Source: Geminicoccaceae bacterium (lineage in GTDB: Bacteria > Pseudomonadota > Alphaproteobacteria > Geminicoccales > Geminicoccaceae). Taken from it: 11,880 bases of DNA. Location: the NCBI GenBank assembly GCA_020446285.1, contig JAGREZ010000418.1, positions 1 through 11,880 of the forward strand. The letters run 5' to 3'. Positions 1 through 7,322 of the stretch are shown here, piece by piece (positions within the stretch are counted from its first letter, which is position 1; each line of letters begins with the position of its first letter). A program made the position numbers and the translations under genes. The notes beneath the pieces are model-generated. The model was not told where the DNA came from. It saw only the letters and a list, made by a program, of their open reading frames with translations, and did no database searches.

Positions 1-1159
1 TTGTTGCCGGATTGCTGTCGAGATCGAGGATCCGGATCCGGTTGCCATCGGCGGCCAGCGCCAGCCTGCCATGCTTGAGCGCCAGTGCCCGTTCGCCGAA
101 GATCCGGCGGCGCCAGCCCTTGAGCGCCGCGATGTCGGCCTCGTCGTTCTGGGCGAGCGCGTCCAGATCGGAACTTGTGGCGATCAGCCGCTGGGCGACA
201 TCGCTTTCCTCGGCCGAGAGCTTGAGCAGCACCTTGAGCAGGTCGGTGAGCGGGCCGATGCCGCGGGGTGTCGTCTCGACCGGCGGCAGACTGGGGAGAT
301 CCTCCTCGGGCGCCTTCATGAGGGAATTGACCGCGGCGACGATGTCGGCAGCACTTTCCTTGTCGAGGCTGATGCGCGGCAGGTCGCGGAGCTGCTCGAC
401 GCTCTTTGGCCGGTTGGCGGCAATTTCCATGATGAGATCGTCGCGCAGGACGCGGTTGCGCGGTATGTTCTTCGTCTGCGCCCGGCGCTCGCGCCATTCG
501 GCGATGGCCTGGACGAGGCCGATGAAACGCGGCTCGCGCGAGCGGAACTTGAGCCGCTTCCAGGCATCCGCCGGCGCCAGCTCGTAGAGCCCGGGATCGA
601 GATAGACGTCGAGCTCCTCCTCGACCCATCCGGCCCGGCCCTCGCGCTCGATGCGCTTGGCGAGTTTCTCGAAGATCAGCCGCAGGTGGGTGACATCGCC
701 GAGCGCGTAGGCGATCTGGCGGGCGCTGAGAGGCCGCTTCGACCAGTCGGTGAAGCGCGAGGACTTGTCGAGTTTCGCCTTCGCGAGCTTGTTGACCAGC
801 GTCTCGTAGCCGACTTCCTCGCCGAAGCCGCAGACCATGGCCGCCACCTGCGTGTCGAAGATGGGCCGGGGCAGGTCCTTGCCGCAGAGATGGTAGAAGA
901 TCTCCATGTCCTGGCGGCAGGCATGCAACACCTTGATGACCTGCCGGTCGAGGAGAAGATCGACCAGCGGCGAGAGATCGATGCCCGGCGCCAGCGGATC
1001 GATGGCCACGGCCTCGTTCTCGCCGCCGAGCTGGACGAGGCAGAGCTGCGGCCAGTAGGTGCGATCCCGCATGAATTCGGTGTCGACGGTGACGAACGGT
1101 TCCCGGCGCATGCGCGCGCAGACCCCGGCGACGCCGGCACTTTCCTGTATGAGCGTCAT
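1..1159 (-). CDS. rnd: Ribonuclease D (3' end cut by the window edge)
   Basis: RNase D is a 3'-to-5' exoribonuclease that trims the 3' ends of tRNA precursors and other small RNAs in the cytoplasm. Reading from the ATG at 1159, all DEDDy catalytic residues are visible: D26 and E28 in TVDTEF, D84 in the CRQD motif, and Y151 and D155 in YALGD. This is nearly the same numbering as the E. coli enzyme. An HRDC nucleic-acid-binding domain follows from about residue 205 to 290, including WRERRAQTKNIPRNRV, and then a second helical, HRDC-like region. There are 386 codons in the window without a stop. E. coli RNase D is about 375 residues, so the stop should lie just past the left edge. The ATG is preceded by AAGGGG at a good ribosome-binding distance. 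It is divergent from aspS with 143 bp between them. The family call is very secure; only the C-terminus is unseen. Confidence 0.95.
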   Translation of the reverse strand, partial: MTLIQESAGVAGVCARMRREPFVTVDTEFMRDRTYWPQLCLVQLGGENEAVAIDPLAPGIDLSPLVDLLLDRQVIKVLHACRQDMEIFYHLCGKDLPRPIFDTQVAAMVCGFGEEVGYETLVNKLAKAKLDKSSRFTDWSKRPLSARQIAYALGDVTHLRLIFEKLAKRIEREGRAGWVEEELDVYLDPGLYELAPADAWKRLKFRSREPRFIGLVQAIAEWRERRAQTKNIPRNRVLRDDLIMEIAANRPKSVEQLRDLPRISLDKESAADIVAAVNSLMKAPEEDLPSLPPVETTPRGIGPLTDLLKVLLKLSAEESDVAQRLIATSSDLDALAQNDEADIAALKGWRRRIFGERALALKHGRLALAADGNRIRILDLDSNPAT

Positions 1160-1302
1160 CGATACCCCTTCGCGGCGGGGAGACCTGATGCGGCCATCCA
1201 TTTGCGATGCTTGACAGCGGGTGAGCCTTCGTGACCTTTACCGGCGGATTTCGACGGGTTGTTCATCCGTTCCACAGAACCTCTTCGGGCAGAGAAGCTT
1301 TC
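1160..1302. promoter_or_regulatory. Divergent rnd/aspS intergenic region with a -35-like TTGACA
   Basis: This 143-bp spacer must carry the start signals for both rnd (leftward) and aspS (rightward). A perfect TTGACA lies at 1211-1216 on the plus strand, 87 bp before the aspS ATG. At 16-18 bp spacing there is no good -10 hexamer (the sequence around 1234-1240 is ACCTTTA), so the promoter call is weak. On the minus strand a GGGG-rich ribosome-binding site sits just before the rnd start. No T-box or other recognisable aminoacyl-tRNA synthetase leader was seen. Confidence 0.3.
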
Positions 1303-3129
1303 ATGCACCGCTATCGAACACATCGCTGCGGCGAGTTGCGCAAGGGCGACGTTGGTTCAACCGCGCGGCTGAGCGGCTGGGTACACCGAAAACGCGATCA
1401 CGGCCAGTTGCTGTTTATCGATCTTCGCGATCATACCGGCATCACGCAGATCGTGTTCCAGCCGGAGAAGCCCTTTTTCGCCGATGCCGAGCGGGCGCGC
1501 AACGAGAGCGTGCTGACCATTACCGGACATGTGGTCGCCCGCAGCGACGATACGGTCAACGGCGAGCTGCCGACCGGCGAGATCGAACTCGTCGCCGACG
1601 CGATGGTCATCGAGAGCGAGGCCGAGACACTGCCGCTGCAGGTCAATTCCGAACAGGACTATCCCGAGGAGACGCGGCTTCGATATCGCTTCCTCGATCT
1701 GCGCCGCGACAAGATGCAGCGACAGATCCGCCTGCGTTCGGCGGTGACCTCGAGCATTCGCCGGCGCATGGTCGAGATCGGATTCACCGAGATCCAGACG
1801 CCGATCCTCACGGCTTCCAGCCCCGAGGGCGCGCGCGATTTTCTCGTGCCCTCGCGCATGCATCCGGGCCGCTTCTACGCGCTGCCGCAGGCACCGCAGC
1901 AATACAAGCAATTGTTGATGATGTCGGGTTTCGACCGTTATTTCCAGATCGCACCCTGCTTCCGCGACGAGGACGCCCGCGCCGACCGCTCGCCCGGCGA
2001 ATTCTATCAGCTCGATCTGGAGATGGCGTTCGTCACCCAGGAGGATGTGTTCTCGGCGGTCGAGCCGGTCATGCACGGGCTGTTCGAGGAATTCTCCGGG
2101 TGGAGTGTGCCGGGGCCGTTCCCGCGTATTCCGTATCGCGAGGCGATTGCCAAATACGGCACCGACAAGCCGGATCTGCGCAATCCCATCGAGATGCAGG
2201 ATGTGAGCGAGCCGTTCCGCGGTTCCGGCTTCAAGGTCTTCGCCGGAATGCTTGAGAAGGATGCAGACAATCGCGTCTGGGCCATTCCTGCGAAAACCGG
2301 CGGCAGCCGCGCCTTCTGCGATCGCATGAACAGCTGGGCGCAGGGTGAGGGGCAGCCCGGACTTGGTTACATCTTCTGGCGAGACGGCAACAAGGGCGCC
2401 GGGCCGATTGCCAACAATATCGGCGAGGAACGAACCGAGGCGATCCGCACGCAGCTCGGTCTGTCCGATGGCGATGCCGCGTTCTTCGTCGCCGGCAACC
2501 CGAAGAAGTTCTACAAGTTCGCCGGTGCCGCCCGCGATCGCGCCGGGCGCGAGCTGGGTCTGTGCGAGACGGAGGTGTTCCGCTTCTGCTGGATCGTCGA
2601 TTTTCCCATGTTCGAGTGGGACGAGGAAACGAAGGCGGTCATCTTCTCGCACAATCCGTTCTCCATGCCGCAGGGTGGCATGGAGGCGCTCGATGGCACG
2701 GATCCCCTCGATATCCTGGCCTTCCAGTATGATATCGTCTGCAACGGGATCGAGCTTTCCTCGGGTGCCATCCGGAACCATCGTCCGGATATCATGAAGA
2801 AGGCGTTCGAGATCGCCGGCTACGATTTCTCCGTCGTCGAGGAAAAGTTTGGCGGTATGTACCGGGCGCTGCAGTTCGGTGCGCCGCCGCATGGTGGCAT
2901 TGCACCGGGGCTGGACCGGATCGTGATGCTTCTCGCGGATACGGAAAATATCCGCGAAGTGACGGCATTCCCGATGAACCAGCAGGCGCAGGAGCTGTTG
3001 CTCGGCGCGCCCTCAACCGTGACCGAAGGCCAGCTGAAGGAACTGGGTATCCAGCTTTCCATTGCCGCACGGGAAGCTCTGGGCAAATCCGTGAAAGCGG
3101 ATGCGGGAGACCGTCAGGGCGAGAGCTGA
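1303..3129 (+). CDS. aspS: Aspartyl-tRNA synthetase, probably the non-discriminating (Asp/Asn) type
   Basis: This class IIb synthetase charges tRNA with aspartate in the cytoplasm. The 608-residue product is of bacterial length. It has an N-terminal OB-fold anticodon-binding domain (about 1-105), class II motif 2 with FRDE at 220-223, the QLDLE aspartate-pocket motif at 236-240, the bacterial GAD insertion (about 307-425), and motif 3 with GLDR ending at R539. The ATG at 1303 was chosen because [12 protein letters not shown] matches the usual start of the family; a longer reading from GTG 1231 adds 24 unconserved residues. GAGAAG five bases before the ATG can serve as a weak ribosome-binding site. 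In the RKRDHG segment residue 33 is His, where E. coli has Leu30. In Pseudomonas aeruginosa a His here goes with charging both tRNA-Asp and tRNA-Asn, with GatCAB then amidating Asp-tRNA-Asn. The enzyme identity is certain; the dual specificity is inferred. Confidence 0.97.
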   Translation: MHRYRTHRCGELRKGDVGSTARLSGWVHRKRDHGQLLFIDLRDHTGITQIVFQPEKPFFADAERARNESVLTITGHVVARSDDTVNGELPTGEIELVADAMVIESEAETLPLQVNSEQDYPEETRLRYRFLDLRRDKMQRQIRLRSAVTSSIRRRMVEIGFTEIQTPILTASSPEGARDFLVPSRMHPGRFYALPQAPQQYKQLLMMSGFDRYFQIAPCFRDEDARADRSPGEFYQLDLEMAFVTQEDVFSAVEPVMHGLFEEFSGWSVPGPFPRIPYREAIAKYGTDKPDLRNPIEMQDVSEPFRGSGFKVFAGMLEKDADNRVWAIPAKTGGSRAFCDRMNSWAQGEGQPGLGYIFWRDGNKGAGPIANNIGEERTEAIRTQLGLSDGDAAFFVAGNPKKFYKFAGAARDRAGRELGLCETEVFRFCWIVDFPMFEWDEETKAVIFSHNPFSMPQGGMEALDGTDPLDILAFQYDIVCNGIELSSGAIRNHRPDIMKKAFEIAGYDFSVVEEKFGGMYRALQFGAPPHGGIAPGLDRIVMLLADTENIREVTAFPMNQQAQELLLGAPSTVTEGQLKELGIQLSIAAREALGKSVKADAGDRQGES

Positions 3130-3854
3130 GCATGGTCCGAGGCGGTTGGCGGGATCCGCTCCCGCCTCGCCGTGACCTGGCCGATCTCACGGATGAGCTT
3201 GCGCTCCATCGCCTCGCCGTAACTCCTGTAGTTTACGGCCGTTTCGACGAATGACCGGGCGCCGGCGATGACGCGCTGCTCGAAATAGTGGTGCAGCGTT
3301 GCGACCTCGTCGAGAATGGCGAGTGCATTGATGGTGACGCCCGCCATCGCCGCCTGCCGGCGAACGGGCTCCAGCGCCGGCCCGTCATTGTTGCGTCCGT
3401 CGCCGCTGATGTCGATGGTCCTGCGTGCGGCGCTGCAGGGGCAGAATTCCAGCAGGATCAGGGCGCGGGCGAGGGCTGCCGAGATCGAGGTGCCGCCATT
3501 GCGGGTGGCGCGCCCGAGTGCGTCGATCCGCTCGGCGAGACGCATCGCGTTCGTGCCGCCATCGACGATCACCCAGGGAAGTGAGAGCACCTGGCTTTCC
3601 TGTCTCGACCACTGGATGAGCGCCACGGCGATCCGGCGTGTCGGCAATGCGTCGATGGCGGCACGCACGGCCGGCGATCGGAATGCCTCTGCCGTACCCC
3701 GGATCTGCTCGGCATGTTCGTGATCGTCGACGCTCCATGATCCGTCTATGGCGATCACGAGGGCAAGGTCGACAGCCGGCATGGCGGCGAGTTGCCGGGA
3801 GGATCCGGCAAGCGGGAGGATCGACAGGCAAAGCGCAAGGATGAGGCCCCTCAT
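3114..3854 (-). CDS. DUF1194 von Willebrand factor A domain protein, probably secreted
   Basis: The product is about 246 residues when read from the ATG at 3854; a TTG codon directly upstream would add one residue. Residues 1-25 form a signal peptide (RG, then a run of Leu/Ala/Ile, then a small-residue cleavage region) with no lipobox cysteine, so export to the periplasm is likely. The rest is a single vWA domain with an intact metal-ion-dependent adhesion site: DGSWS (D37, S39, S41), T122 in GGTSIS, and D152 in the ISGDG motif. The WSRQ segment, the DISGDGRNN block and the C-terminal FVETA...YGEAMERKL stretch match the DUF1194 family common in alphaproteobacteria. Its function is not established. 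Its 3' end overlaps the aspS 3' end by 16 bp. It follows the acyltransferase by 62 bp on the same strand, so it may be the last gene of that transcript or be separate. Confidence 0.85.
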   Translation of the reverse strand: MRGLILALCLSILPLAGSSRQLAAMPAVDLALVIAIDGSWSVDDHEHAEQIRGTAEAFRSPAVRAAIDALPTRRIAVALIQWSRQESQVLSLPWVIVDGGTNAMRLAERIDALGRATRNGGTSISAALARALILLEFCPCSAARRTIDISGDGRNNDGPALEPVRRQAAMAGVTINALAILDEVATLHHYFEQRVIAGARSFVETAVNYRSYGEAMERKLIREIGQVTARRERIPPTASDHAQLSP

Positions 3855-3889
3855 CAAGGCAGGATAGGGCTGCCGCCGGCAGGGCGCAA

Positions 3890-3911
3890 GAAACGGCTGA
3901 GCGCGCGTTTC
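3890..3911 (-). terminator. Weak stem-loop just after the acyltransferase stop
   Basis: GAAACG (3890-3895) and CGTTTC (3906-3911) are perfect inverted arms with a 10-base loop. The stem begins 5 bases after the acyltransferase stop codon and on the minus strand is followed by TTG rather than a run of T. It could be a weak or factor-assisted terminator between the acyltransferase and the vWA gene. A six-bp stem is close to what chance produces, so this is tentative. Confidence 0.2.
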
Positions 3912-3916
3912 GGTTA

Positions 3917-4846
3917 TCAGAGGCTGGCGACGCGCCGTCGCGGATCGACCCGCCAGTCGCCGGCATCGGATCCGGGGTTCGACGGCGTCCGGTGCCGGGA
4001 GAAGAGAGGGTGTTTGACGAGCGGTTGCCCCGGACGGCCATGCTCGCGGCCGAGGGCGAGTGTCGCATCGTGCAGGAAGGCGATGCCGTCGCCGGCGCGG
4101 GGCGGAATGGTCCTTGCGGGGATGGCCTCACCGACCGTGATGCCGAAACTGAAGCGGTCCTTGTTCAAGGTCTCGTGGAAGAGCGAGATGTCGCGCAAGG
4201 TCGGGTGGATCAGGTCGAACAGGTAGAACAGGGCCGAATTGCGGGCTTCGATATGCACCGGGATGACCGGCAGGTCGAACTTGCGTGCGAGCATGGCCGC
4301 CGATGCCATCCAGGGCCGCTCGACGAGTCTCAGGCCGCGGCGCCGGGCGAGGCGGCCCGAGGGAAAGATGACGCCAAGGCGCCCCGCCGCCGCTGCTCGC
4401 GTCGCATAGGCCATGGTCTCGCGCATCCTGGTATGGGTCCGCTTTTCCACCCTCCATTCCACCGGCGCGATGACTTCGCTCATCTGTGGCAGGACGCGCA
4501 GAATGTCATGATTGGCAAAGAAATAGGCATCGGCGCGGCGTTGGCGCAGGACGTGGTGGAGGATGATGCCGTCGGCGATTCCGGTCGGATGATTGGCCAG
4601 AAGCAGTGCCGCGCCCTGTGCCGGAATGCGGTCGATCCCGGTCACGGTGACATGCCTTGCAAGCTTCGCCGCGATGTCGTCCATGATGGCGAGAGCCGGC
4701 TTGTCGCTCAGCGTCCGCGCGACCTCGAGTGTCTCCGGGTAGCGCAGGAGGCGTTCGAGGATGCCGCGCGCGATCCGGGATGTCGGGCGATCGAGGAACA
4801 GCCAGGGCGCCCGTTCGGCGATGAGTGGATCGATTCTCTGTCTCAT
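3917..4846 (-). CDS. PlsC-like lysophospholipid/glycerolipid acyltransferase
   Basis: This 309-residue member of the 1-acylglycerol-phosphate acyltransferase superfamily probably transfers an acyl chain to a lipid acceptor at the inner membrane. Block I is NHPTGIAD, with H86 and D92 separated by five residues. Classical PlsC has four, while the hemolysin-like branch (NHPxGGxDG) also has five. Block III is FPSGR (161-165), where FPEGT is usual, and block IV is LPVIPVHIE. The first 65 residues are helical and precede the catalytic fold, and the last 30 are rich in Arg and Pro. I see no clear transmembrane helix. The ATG at 4846 has only a weak ribosome-binding site. The gene follows the lipoprotein gene of the Mla-type operon by 50 bp, a gap filled by a perfect inverted repeat. 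The exact acceptor and donor cannot be read from the sequence. Confidence 0.85.
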   Translation of the reverse strand: MRQRIDPLIAERAPWLFLDRPTSRIARGILERLLRYPETLEVARTLSDKPALAIMDDIAAKLARHVTVTGIDRIPAQGAALLLANHPTGIADGIILHHVLRQRRADAYFFANHDILRVLPQMSEVIAPVEWRVEKRTHTRMRETMAYATRAAAAGRLGVIFPSGRLARRRGLRLVERPWMASAAMLARKFDLPVIPVHIEARNSALFYLFDLIHPTLRDISLFHETLNKDRFSFGITVGEAIPARTIPPRAGDGIAFLHDATLALGREHGRPGQPLVKHPLFSRHRTPSNPGSDAGDWRVDPRRRVASL

Positions 4847-4854
4847 GGTCCGCT

Positions 4855-4887
4855 GATGTCATACGGTTGTGATCGTCGTATGACATC
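4855..4887. repeat. Perfect 11-bp inverted repeat, operator-like
   Basis: GATGTCATACG at 4855-4865 is mirrored exactly by CGTATGACATC at 4877-4887, with 11 bases between. Arm centres are 22 bp apart, two helical turns, which would suit a dimeric regulator bound to one face of the DNA. It ends 8 bases before the acyltransferase start codon and begins 9 bases after the lipoprotein stop codon. No T tract follows on the minus strand, so it is not a standard terminator. As RNA it would form a strong 11-bp hairpin just ahead of the ribosome-binding region, which is the alternative explanation. No second copy was seen in the window. Confidence 0.7.
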
Positions 4888-4900
4888 GACGGAGCGTCAA
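4872..4900 (-). promoter_or_regulatory. Candidate promoter for the acyltransferase gene
   Basis: On the minus strand TTGACG (4900-4895) overlaps the lipoprotein stop codon and is followed after 17 bp by GACGAT (4877-4872), a poor match to TATAAT. The spacing and -35 box are good. The right arm of the inverted repeat falls in the spacer and touches the -10, as expected for a repressible promoter. It is a reading by eye only. Confidence 0.3.
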
Positions 4901-5565
4901 TCCGGATTCCCGTCCGTATCCCCGGTGGCGCCCTCATTCGCGCGTGCGATGCGCGTGATGGTCCATTCGACCAGATGCCTGAGCACCTTGCCGAGCGCGT
5001 CGTCATAGGCACGGACGATGGATTCGACATTTGTCTCCTTCGATCGCTCGAACTGCTGGAAGGAGACGGTCTCCAGCGAATCGCGGCGTGGCAGCTGCAG
5101 CAGCCGTGCCTCGATGCGGACATTGACGAGCGGCGGTTTCAACGTGCCCTCGTCATATTCGGCCTGAAACTCCCGGATGTGCATGCGAAGGGAGAATTCG
5201 GCGCGAATACCCGACGCCTCGACGGGCGAAAGGGCATCGATGCGTTCGGTCGCGTCGAGCGATTCCTGCATCAGGTTCTGGACCATGATCGGAACGACAT
5301 CGACCCAAAGGGCATTGGCGTAGTATTCCAGCAGGGTCGGGTCGGGACGAAGGGCCATGCGGGCGGTGTTCAGTCCGGCGATCGCCGATGGCGGATCGAT
5401 GACGACCGCACCCTTCACGACCGGCAGGGATTCGTCGAAGGTCGTCTTGGGCGTCAGCTGGAACAGCCTGGGTGTCTGGCGATTGGTCACGAACTGAAGG
5501 GCATTGCAGCCTCCGAGCGCGAACATGCCGATGGCTGCGAGGGCCTGTCTTCGCTGGATGATCAT
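4897..5565 (-). CDS. ABC-type transport auxiliary lipoprotein (PqiC-like) of the Mla-type operon
   Basis: The product is a 222-residue predicted lipoprotein: MIIQRR, a short hydrophobic segment, and a lipobox LGGC with the lipidated cysteine at position 20. After the lipobox the sequence follows the ABC_trans_aux/PqiC family pattern, with a beta-rich N-terminal part (FQLTP, VVIDPPSAIAGL, MALRP) and the paired VDVVPIMVQNLM and FSLRMHIREFQAEY segments. In the Pqi system the related PqiC protein sits at the outer membrane and works with MCE-domain proteins. Here it would plausibly be the outer-membrane end of the lipid path; no MlaA or MlaC gene is seen in the window. Its start overlaps the MCE gene stop by four bases (ATGA), which points to translational coupling. 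The C-terminal 15 residues are acidic and probably disordered. Confidence 0.85.
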   Translation of the reverse strand: MIIQRRQALAAIGMFALGGCNALQFVTNRQTPRLFQLTPKTTFDESLPVVKGAVVIDPPSAIAGLNTARMALRPDPTLLEYYANALWVDVVPIMVQNLMQESLDATERIDALSPVEASGIRAEFSLRMHIREFQAEYDEGTLKPPLVNVRIEARLLQLPRRDSLETVSFQQFERSKETNVESIVRAYDDALGKVLRHLVEWTITRIARANEGATGDTDGNPD

Positions 5566-6536
5566 TCCGGAACAAACCCCCTCTGGTTGCCGCCGATCAG
5601 GAAGCCGGCGGGGTCACGCTCGAATTCGGTGGTGATCCGGCTGAGCGAGGCCACGAGCTGTCGCATTTCCCGCACCATCTCGCTGAAATCGTACATGCCG
5701 GTCTGGCCGAAATCATCCAGCGGCCGTTCGAGTTCCCCGAAGATGCGGTCCATGCGCCAGGCGAGATTCTTCACGGCCTTCGAGGTTTCACCGAATTCGG
5801 CGAGCGTGGTCTCCGCGGTATCGCCGATGGCCCCGGAACGTTGCGTGATTGCCGCGAGCGCCGCCTGGATGTCGGGCATGAGCGCCTTCGCCGCCGCCGC
5901 CGCATCGGATGCGTTGGTGCTGGCGGAGGCCACCTCCTCGAGAAGTGCGGTGAATTCTCCCCTGTTCTCGGCAAGCGTCGCCGATGTTTTTGCAAGATCT
6001 TCCAGAATGGTCGTGAATGCCTGGATATTTTCGTCCGAAAGGAGAACCGAAATCCTGTCGACCATCGCGGACGTGTTGGCGAGCAGCTCCGGCGTGGACT
6101 GGACGAATTTCTCGATGGCCGAGGGCGCCGCCTCGAGTTTCGGCGGACGGCCATCCTCGCCGGGCTCGACATCCGCGCTGTCGTTCGAACCGCCGAGAAG
6201 CTCGATGCTGGCGATGCCGGTGATGCCCTGTATGGCAAGCTGGGCCGAGGTATCCTCCTTGATCGGGGTTCCGGCCTGCACCTCGATGGTGGCAAGTACA
6301 CGGGTGATGTTGTCGCGATCGATGGCGATGTGGCTGACACGGCCGACCGGAACGCCACGATAGAGAACCGAGCTTCCCTCCTGCAGGCCGTTCACCGAAC
6401 CCCTGAATGACACATCGTAGAGATCATAGGCCTGATCGGTCTTGGTCTTCGCAAGCCACGCCCCGAAGCCGGCAAGGCCGATCGCCGAAAGCAGCACGAA
6501 AATGCCCACCACGAAATGACTGGCTCGGGTTTCCAT
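5562..6536 (-). CDS. mlaD: MCE-domain lipid-binding protein of an Mla-type ABC transporter
   Basis: This 324-residue inner-membrane-anchored periplasmic protein binds lipid and forms a ring on the permease. A short N-terminus is followed by one transmembrane helix (about residues 8-29). The MCE domain follows (about 38-115), with the signature VNGLQEGSSVLYRGVPVGRV and the closing ITGIASIELLGG. Residues 130-290 are long, helical and heptad-rich (SAIEKF, LLANTSAM, TTILEDLAKTSATLAENR, an Ala-rich stretch). This region could form a coiled-coil bundle or needle extending from the ring, as seen in longer MCE proteins. E. coli MlaD is only 183 residues, so this is an extended form. It starts 3 bases after the ATPase stop and overlaps the lipoprotein gene by 4 bases. 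The family and operon role are secure; the substrate (phospholipid or another lipid) and the direction of transport are not shown. Confidence 0.93.
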   Translation of the reverse strand: METRASHFVVGIFVLLSAIGLAGFGAWLAKTKTDQAYDLYDVSFRGSVNGLQEGSSVLYRGVPVGRVSHIAIDRDNITRVLATIEVQAGTPIKEDTSAQLAIQGITGIASIELLGGSNDSADVEPGEDGRPPKLEAAPSAIEKFVQSTPELLANTSAMVDRISVLLSDENIQAFTTILEDLAKTSATLAENRGEFTALLEEVASASTNASDAAAAAKALMPDIQAALAAITQRSGAIGDTAETTLAEFGETSKAVKNLAWRMDRIFGELERPLDDFGQTGMYDFSEMVREMRQLVASLSRITTEFERDPAGFLIGGNQRGFVPE

Positions 6537-6539
6537 CGT

Positions 6540-7319
6540 TCAGTTGCTTTCCTTCTCATGGGAACGGGCGGCGGCACGCCCGCGCGGACCGTCGAAATAG
6601 GCCTGCAACCAGGGATGAGACATGGCGCGCAGGTTTTCCATGGTATCGACGATGGCACGCTTGTCGACGAGTGCCGCAATCCTGTCGGAGATGGCCGCAA
6701 GGCTGTCCATGTCGTGCGTGATCATCACCACCGTCAGGCCGAGGCTGCGTTGCAGCGAGCGTATCAGCATGTCGAAATCATGCGCACCGACAGGATCGAG
6801 ACCGGCCGTCGGCTCGTCGAGAAAAAGCAGTTCCGGATCCAGCGCCAATGCCCGTGCGAGACCCGCCCGCTTGCGCATGCCGCCCGAAAGTTCGCCCGGA
6901 TATTTTGGTCCGGCATCGGGCGGCAGGCCCGCCAGCGCCAGCTTGACCCCGGCGATCTCCTCGAGCAGATGATCCGGCAGTTTCAGGCTGTTGCGGATCG
7001 GCACCTGGATGTTCTGCGAAACGGTGAGCGAGCTGAACAGCGCGCCATCCTGGAAGAGCACGCCGATGCGGAGGCGCTGCTGCCTCTGATCGTGCGGGCT
7101 CATCCTGCGCTGGTTCCGGCCGAAGAGCTGGATCTCTCCTTCGACGGGCTCGATAAGGCCGATGATCTCCCGCAGCAGCACCGACTTGCCGCTGCCGGAG
7201 CCGCCGACGATCGCGAGCACTTCGCCGCGTCTTACATCGAGATCGAGCGCATCGTGGATGACCTTCGTGCCGAAAGCCGTTCGAAGCCCCCTGATGCTGA
7301 TCGCGGGTCCGTTTGCCAT
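6540..7319 (-). CDS. mlaF: ATP-binding protein of an Mla-type lipid ABC transporter
   Basis: This 259-residue cytoplasmic ATPase powers the lipid transporter. All nucleotide-binding motifs are intact: Walker A GGSGSGKS (39-46), Q-loop Q90 in FQDGALFSS, signature LSGGM at 144-148 followed by RKRAGLARAL, Walker B with D168 and E169 in LLFLDEPTAGLDP, and switch histidine H202 in ITHD. The FQDGALFSSLTV and LSGGMRKR wording is characteristic of the MlaF branch rather than of sugar or amino-acid importers. The length is slightly below E. coli MlaF (269). The ATG at 7319 lies 3 bases after the permease stop, so the two are almost certainly co-transcribed and coupled. A role in pumping lipid between inner and outer membrane follows from the family and the neighbours. 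Confidence 0.95.
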   Translation of the reverse strand: MANGPAISIRGLRTAFGTKVIHDALDLDVRRGEVLAIVGGSGSGKSVLLREIIGLIEPVEGEIQLFGRNQRRMSPHDQRQQRLRIGVLFQDGALFSSLTVSQNIQVPIRNSLKLPDHLLEEIAGVKLALAGLPPDAGPKYPGELSGGMRKRAGLARALALDPELLFLDEPTAGLDPVGAHDFDMLIRSLQRSLGLTVVMITHDMDSLAAISDRIAALVDKRAIVDTMENLRAMSHPWLQAYFDGPRGRAAARSHEKESN

Positions 7320-7322
7320 GGC

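Noticed and set aside
71..1234. 387-codon plus-strand frame opposite rnd
   Set aside because: The minus strand encodes a full set of RNase D catalytic residues in correct order and spacing; the plus frame is its shadow.
1357..2892. 511-codon open frame on the minus strand inside aspS
   Set aside because: aspS on the other strand has every expected motif. The antisense frame shows no recognisable domain.
3870..3882. CTGCC-GCC-GGCAG inverted repeat between the acyltransferase and vWA genes
   Set aside because: Short GC-rich stem with no T run and a 3-base loop; not distinguishable from chance.
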